From assembly GCA_015501055.1 (NCBI GenBank), contig JADNYV010000978.1, forward strand, positions 1-11,545: 11,545 nt of DNA. The letters run 5' to 3'. This stretch comes from Mucidula mucida. Lineage: Eukaryota > Basidiomycota > Agaricomycetes > Agaricales > Physalacriaceae. The notes under the pieces were generated by a model. The model searched no databases, had not been told where the DNA came from, and was given only the letters and a program-made list of their open reading frames with translations. The translations under genes and the position numbers were made by a program. Shown one piece after another: positions 8,034 through 11,545 of this stretch (its first letter is position 1; each line of letters starts with the position of its first letter).

Positions 8034-8895
8034 ATGAACACAACTCATGAACAGACTGTAAATTTGCCCAGTGTTTCAGAATCCTTTGGAATAGGGTCGA
8101 CGAGGATCCCCACCCTAGAAACTGTAACAAGCAATCGACACGCTGTTCGACCGCCACCGTTTTCGCGTAAATTTACAAGAGCGTTATTCTTGAGACCGCA
8201 GGAAACAAGAGGACCTGCTCCTGGATATATTGCGAGTCTTAATTCCGCCGCGACCTATAGCTGGGTTAATGTCCTACTTGTCTTCAACCCTATCGCGTGG
8301 GCGCTACATTACATGCATCAAACTGACGGCGTGCGTGCTCAACGTGTACATAACTTCCGCGACTGATGAGATGCTAGGCACCGGTGATGCCCTCGGGGGC
8401 CTCATCAACGCCTCACTCGGCAATGCGACCGAGTTCATTATCGCCATTCTCCTGCTCGTCAAGTGCGAAATTCGTGTTGTCCAAGCTTCGTTACTTGTAT
8501 GTCTTCATGTTGCAGTAAAACACGCGTTGATGATGCTTAGGGCGGCCTCCTCTCAAATCTTCTTCTCGTCACCGGTATGGCGTTCATTGTCGGTGGACTC
8601 CGCTTTTCGGAACAAGAGTTTCAACAGAGCGCCGCTCAATTGAACACGTCCCTTTTGATCTTGGCCGTCATTGCGCTGGTCATGCCCACCGTGTTCGCAT
8701 TTGCGATTGAACAGGCCGCAGGGGAAGACCAAGAGCGCGATGTCATCCTCGAAATGTCCAGAGGCAGCGCGCTAATACTGATCTTCATCTACGTCAGTTA
8801 CATGGTCTTTCAGTTATACAGCCATCACACCTGTACAATCCTGCGAATGACGTGCTCTTGGATTCACCCAGATCGTCGATGGAGGTCGACATCAG
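8034..8895 (+). pseudogene. Vacuolar Ca2+/H+ exchanger (CAX/VCX1-type), N-terminal half, truncated and frameshifted
   Basis: Intact CAX proteins (about 400 aa or more, 11 membrane spans) load Ca2+ into the vacuole in exchange for H+. The ATG at 8034 begins a hydrophilic N-terminal region, then WVNVLLVFNPIAWALHYMH (first span). The frame then breaks: between about 8310 and 8355 the expected second span is largely absent and the family sequence resumes in another frame at ATDEM. The first exchanger repeat follows with the diagnostic GNATEFIIAILLLVKCE (8419 on). A 44-nt intron (8497-8540, GTATGT to CTTAG) is needed to join ASLL to GGLLSNLLLV. The sequence then runs through GGLRFSEQEFQQSAAQLNTS to QLYSH. 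A second single-base loss near 8825 separates this from HLYNPANDVLLDSP. Coding similarity ends at a GTAAGT (8895-8900), and the second exchanger repeat is not found afterwards. It is therefore a dead relic, or a gene cut by insertion or rearrangement. Confidence 0.85.
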
Positions 8896-8906
8896 TAAGT
8901 AGCCAC

Positions 8907-9042
8907 CCGTCTGGTGAGCATGGCACCAGACCAACCATGCTCACCAGACGCGTCTGGCGCCAGAAACGACATGCATAAATTATGCATGTCGCGCCGATCA
9001 ACCATACGGCACCAGACATCCGTGCCATGCGGTACCAGACGG
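8907..9042. mobile_element. Palindrome-rich MITE-like block (136 bp)
   Basis: The ends are inverted copies: CCGTCTGGT (8907-8915) against ACCAGACGG (9034-9042), followed inward by GCATGGCAC (8918-8926) against GTGCCATGC (9022-9030). Inside are three further perfect palindromes: 16-bp arms 8908-8923 and 8935-8950 with an 11-nt loop; a 12-bp palindrome TCTGGCGCCAGA (8953-8964); and 12-bp arms 8967-8978 and 8980-8991 around one base. ACCAGAC occurs four times in the forward direction (8925, 8943, 9011, 9034), twice as part of GGCACCAGAC. There is no ORF of its own. Short size, terminal inverted repeats and lack of coding fit a non-autonomous DNA element or foldback. No convincing target duplication is seen (only AC on both sides). 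It sits 7 bp after the GTAAGT where the CAX relic ends. Confidence 0.55.
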
Positions 9043-9285
9043 ACCCTGCACTGGCTACGACACATCCTATACTGCTCCCTATTCCGTTCTTACGCGTTAT
9101 TCAGCCCGTAGATTGATGAAAATAGAATCTTATTGATAGGCTATAATTCTCGTATGGATTGTATAGGGATTGGAAACGATAACGATGATACTGACGGGGC
9201 CGGCGCCGAAGCATTGAAGATGGCTATAGTAGAATAAGCGGAGTCAGCACGGCGAGGAAAGAGAGAGAGCAAGACGGCAACTTAC
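9043..9285. other. Non-coding gap
   Basis: No gene is supported. No second half of the CAX protein could be found in any frame. A GA-rich run lies at about 9254-9271. Confidence 0.5.
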
Positions 9286-9600
9286 CTAAAAGTTGTAGCC
9301 GTATTCCTCATTCTCTGCATCGGCAGCACTTGCAGAGGGCTTGTTGGCATCCTTCTTTGCCTCAAGAATAGCCTCGCACATCTCGAAGATGTCAGCCCAG
9401 TCGTCGTCGGCCAATGCCTTCGCTTGTGGCAGAAGGTGCTTAACCGCTTCGGCGCCCCACGGAATATCCTTGAAACTGTCCGCGCTGTTCCTGCCGGCAG
9501 TCCGTTTGTGCTCGCAAACTCCAGTACGCCACATCATCAAGCCGCGTTTGACCTTGATCAGGGTTAGCAACATATTTGAGATGACTGTGAACATCCTCAC
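9286..9600 (-). CDS. Unknown small acidic protein or 3' part of a disrupted gene
   Basis: I do not recognise this ORF. As read it gives 104 aa. The N-terminal third is basic with one hydrophobic stretch. The C-terminal half is strongly acidic and helical-looking (ALADDDWADIFEMCEAILEAKK), then an Ala/Ser-rich linker and an ENEEYGYNF end. The start at 9600 is uncertain: a second open frame on the same strand covers 9664-9440, and retroelement B begins at 9667, so the true 5' part may have been cut off. The stop codon TAG is followed at once by GTAAGT (9285-9280), a strong splice donor, so either there is an intron in the 3' leader or the stop is not read in the native frame. Protein-like composition is the only support for coding. 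Confidence 0.35.
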   Translation of the reverse strand: MRMFTVISNMLLTLIKVKRGLMMWRTGVCEHKRTAGRNSADSFKDIPWGAEAVKHLLPQAKALADDDWADIFEMCEAILEAKKDANKPSASAADAENEEYGYNF

Positions 9601-9666
9601 TGATATAGCAGCAAGTGTGAGTGCAAGACAACTCCAACATGGTATGAAAATACTTCCAGGACAAGG

Positions 9667-10192
9667 TGTTAGCGACTGACTAAGCCACGAGACTCAACCA
9701 GGTACCACAACAAGAACTAAGGAAGAAGACGTTCGCGTTCGTAAGACTAGGCTAGGCCAGGTGTATAAACGAGATCGGAACTAAAGTACAATGATACTAC
9801 ACTACTGCTTATATACTAGTAAGTCTGTGTTTGGGACTCCTTGTCCATACGCGTTTCCACTAGGGATGCTCCACGCCCTTGACCCAGTGTTGTATGCTAC
9901 TAGTCCGTGAAACCATTAAATACGAGTGGTAACTGCATGTAAGTAATAATACTGAAACGACCATGTGTACTACAAGTGTCGGCGGTGTGTATACAATAGG
10001 GAGTCCATGAGGTATCGCATGTATGATGTCATCCATGTGTTGGACGTATGTCCAACATGAGTATGGCTTCGGTAATGAAAAGGGTATGATCGGTGACGAA
10101 ACAGATGATGAAACGGTCCGTTGGTTGATAAGACAAGGCCCCCAATAAGATATGATAAGATTGAAAGTGTGAAAATATGGCGATTCATAACA
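9667..10192 (-). repeat. 3' LTR of element B (526 bp)
   Basis: Read on the - strand it begins TGTTATGAATCG at 10192, right after the purine tract, and ends GTCGCTAACA at 9667. The terminal inverted repeat is TGTTA/TAACA. A TATATAAG box at 9815-9808 lies about 375 bp in, where the U3/R boundary is expected, leaving about 120 bp of R-U5. A hairpin with 8-bp arms sits in U3 (10038-10057). The other LTR is off the window. Promoter activity would read out toward the small - strand ORF at 9600-9286. Confidence 0.72.
10038..10057. repeat. Perfect hairpin in U3 of LTR B
   Basis: Arms TGTTGGAC (10038-10045) and GTCCAACA (10050-10057) are separated by GTAT. It may be a protein-binding palindrome in the LTR promoter or simply chance. 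Confidence 0.6.
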
Positions 10193-10206
10193 TCACCCCC
10201 TCCTTA
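10193..10206 (-). promoter_or_regulatory. Polypurine tract of element B with overlapping pol stop
   Basis: On the - strand this reads TAAGGAGGGGGTGA, directly 5' of the LTR. The TAA (10206-10204) is the stop of the frame that carries the natural pol tail, so coding ends exactly where the plus-strand primer begins. Confidence 0.75.
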
Positions 10207-11545
10207 AGGCGCAAGTTCCATTCTGCGCCAGAGTCGCTCCATGAGGGCCGCAGAGGGTAGTGTGACGTCCAGGGGTTCAGTATCAGGCGGTGGCATGGGT
10301 CGGAATAAATGTAATGGAAATTGCGACATGGGGACTTCAATGCGAGCAAGCGCGGTGGCTTCGGCTTGTTCGGATATTGTTGGTGGAAATCGCTGATGGC
10401 TTCGTCGGCATTTTTGAGATTGCATGCCGGTTCCCATGTCTGCTCGTGTGTGCCATAACCCTTCCAGTGAACCTTGTATTGAAAACCCCCGCGGTACTTC
10501 CGGGAATTCACCACTTTCTCAACCTCCCATTCCGGTTCGGCTCCTTCCAGCACAGGTGGTGGACGCGTGTCTCGGGGTTGCGTCGGAAATTGGGGCTCGT
10601 GGTAAGGCGTCAACAGGGCCTCATTGAACACGGGATGGATGCTTTTCCACGTGTGAGGAATCTGGAGCTTGTAAGAGCTCGTCCCGACTTTCTTGATCAC
10701 TTTGAACGGCCCGAAGCGTTTGTCATCGAGCTTCTTCATTGGTCGGTCCGTGCTGAGATTTGTCCCTTCCAGCCATACTTTGTCGCCCGCCTTGTATTCT
10801 ACTGTGTCTGTCCGCTTCCTATCATAAAACCGTTTCATATCCTCCTTTGCCATCTTCAATGCTGATCCCACTTCGTCCCATGTTTTCCTCATGCCGTCGG
10901 CAAACTCCTGCGCAGTCTCGTTTCTCGATGCCGTTTTGGAGCGGTACCTTTGTAGGGATGTCTGCCCATATCTGCGAAGAACGGAGTGACTTTGGTCGCC
11001 GAGTGAACTCGATCGTTGTAAACGAATTCAGCAGAGGGTAGCCATTCGTGCCAGTTGTTTTGATGGTAGTTGACAAATAACCGTAAGAAATGTTCTATCT
11101 CTTGGTTCAGCCGTTCCGTCTGCCCATTTGCCTGTGGATGATATGCCGTTGTAAAGTTTCCTTGTACGCTGGTTCCCCAATCCAACACCGGTACAACTCC
11201 TTCATAAACGCGAGTGATATTGTGGACCGCGATCATGTATCATCTGTCGTGGCATCCCATGTATGGGGAAAATGCGATCGCGGTAAATGCGGGCCATGCC
11301 TTCTGACGTCAGAGTGGTGTGTGTTGTATGATGTGTAATCGCTTTGTGAAATGGTCCACAAACGTGCTGATCGTGTTGTATCCTCCTGATTCCGGCAGTT
11401 CTCCAATCATGTCGTCCTACTATCTCCCATGGCTGCTTGGCACATCAATAGGATGAAGAGGTGCAGCCGCTTCGTGCGATGTGACTTTGTGACCTGGCAT
11501 TTTTGACACCCTTCTATGTATTCACGGACGTCTCGGCTGATTCCT
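10204..11545 (-). pseudogene. Integrase-chromodomain part of element B pol, multiply frameshifted
   Basis: Pol of a chromovirus, here non-functional as read. From the right edge come VREYIEGCQKCQ (CxxC of the zinc finger), PLHPIDV, DMIGELPESGGYNT (first catalytic Asp), RIYRDRIFPIHGMPRQMIHD (second Asp), and FTTAYHPQANGQTERLNQE (catalytic Glu). These blocks lie in different frames. The longest clean pieces are 11236-10889 (integrase core end) and 10892-10185 (C-terminal module). In the latter, counting from 10892, a GPF motif is at 61-63 and a chromodomain at 121-170 has aromatic cage positions W122, W143, Y146. After the chromodomain the tail resumes in another frame (MSQFPLHLFRPMP) and stops at 10204; the uncorrected frame runs into the LTR to 10185. 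About nine frame changes are needed, nearly all explained by one lost base next to a mononucleotide run. Confidence 0.9.

Larger units (their letters stand above)
9667..11545 (-). mobile_element. Ty3/gypsy chromovirus B, 3' portion with 3' LTR, degraded
   Basis: On the - strand the order is integrase zinc finger, integrase core, GPY/F-type module, chromodomain, pol tail, purine tract, LTR. The element enters from the right edge and ends at 9667. It is a different family from element A: its LTR is about three times longer, its pol has an extra tail after the chromodomain, and the proteins differ throughout. If a 5-bp target duplication exists, the copy beside the 3' LTR is caagg (9662-9666, + strand). 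Confidence 0.92.

Noticed and set aside
8907..9042. CRISPR-like array from the repeated ACCAGAC units
   Set aside because: Repeats are 7-10 bp, in both orientations, with unequal spacing and palindromic context, in a eukaryotic setting. This is not a repeat-spacer array.
9888..10192. Shorter LTR B starting at TGTTGTATGC (9888)
   Set aside because: Its end does not match TGTTATG without a gap, and it would leave the TATATAAG box outside the LTR. TGTTA/TAACA at 9667 and 10192 is a cleaner pair.
10290..10865. 191-codon + strand ORF inside element B
   Set aside because: It is antisense to the clear chromodomain and GPY/F coding sequence; its composition is that of a shadow frame.

Overview
The window looks like nuclear DNA of a filamentous basidiomycete, most likely a mushroom-forming agaricomycete. 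Reasons: the genes are split by very short introns (44-54 nt) with GTRNGT-type donors. Two different chromodomain-bearing Ty3/gypsy elements (chromoviruses) are present. There are also F-box-type genes of the kind expanded in mushrooms and a fungal D-amino acid oxidase. No rRNA, tRNA or CRISPR was seen. The species call is inference.

Layout. 1-2307 is the 3' part of retroelement A on the + strand: the end of RNase H, then integrase with a C-terminal chromodomain, a short non-coding stretch, a purine-rich tract and a 183-bp 3' LTR. 2308-9666 is about 7.4 kb of host DNA. It holds an F-box-like gene (-, one intron, stop only 35 bp from the LTR), about 1 kb of intergenic DNA, a five-exon D-amino acid oxidase gene (+), a second F-box-like gene (-) with a hydrophobic frame immediately downstream, another intergenic stretch, a truncated Ca2+/H+ exchanger (CAX) relic (+), a 136-bp palindrome-rich MITE-like block, and a small unknown acidic ORF (-). 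9667-11545 is the 3' part of retroelement B on the - strand: a 526-bp LTR, purine tract, chromodomain and degraded integrase. The two retroelements point toward each other, with their 3' LTRs facing the host segment.

The genes do not form an obvious pathway. D-amino acid oxidase is a metabolic enzyme, the F-box-like proteins would be ubiquitin-ligase adaptors, and the CAX relic was an ion transporter. The shared theme is reading-frame damage. Single-base losses, most next to a one-base run, interrupt both retroelements, the oxidase, the CAX relic and probably the second F-box gene. Either the locus is decaying or the assembly carries uncorrected long-read indels; the sequence alone cannot decide. 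The least explained element is the palindrome cluster at 8907-9042.
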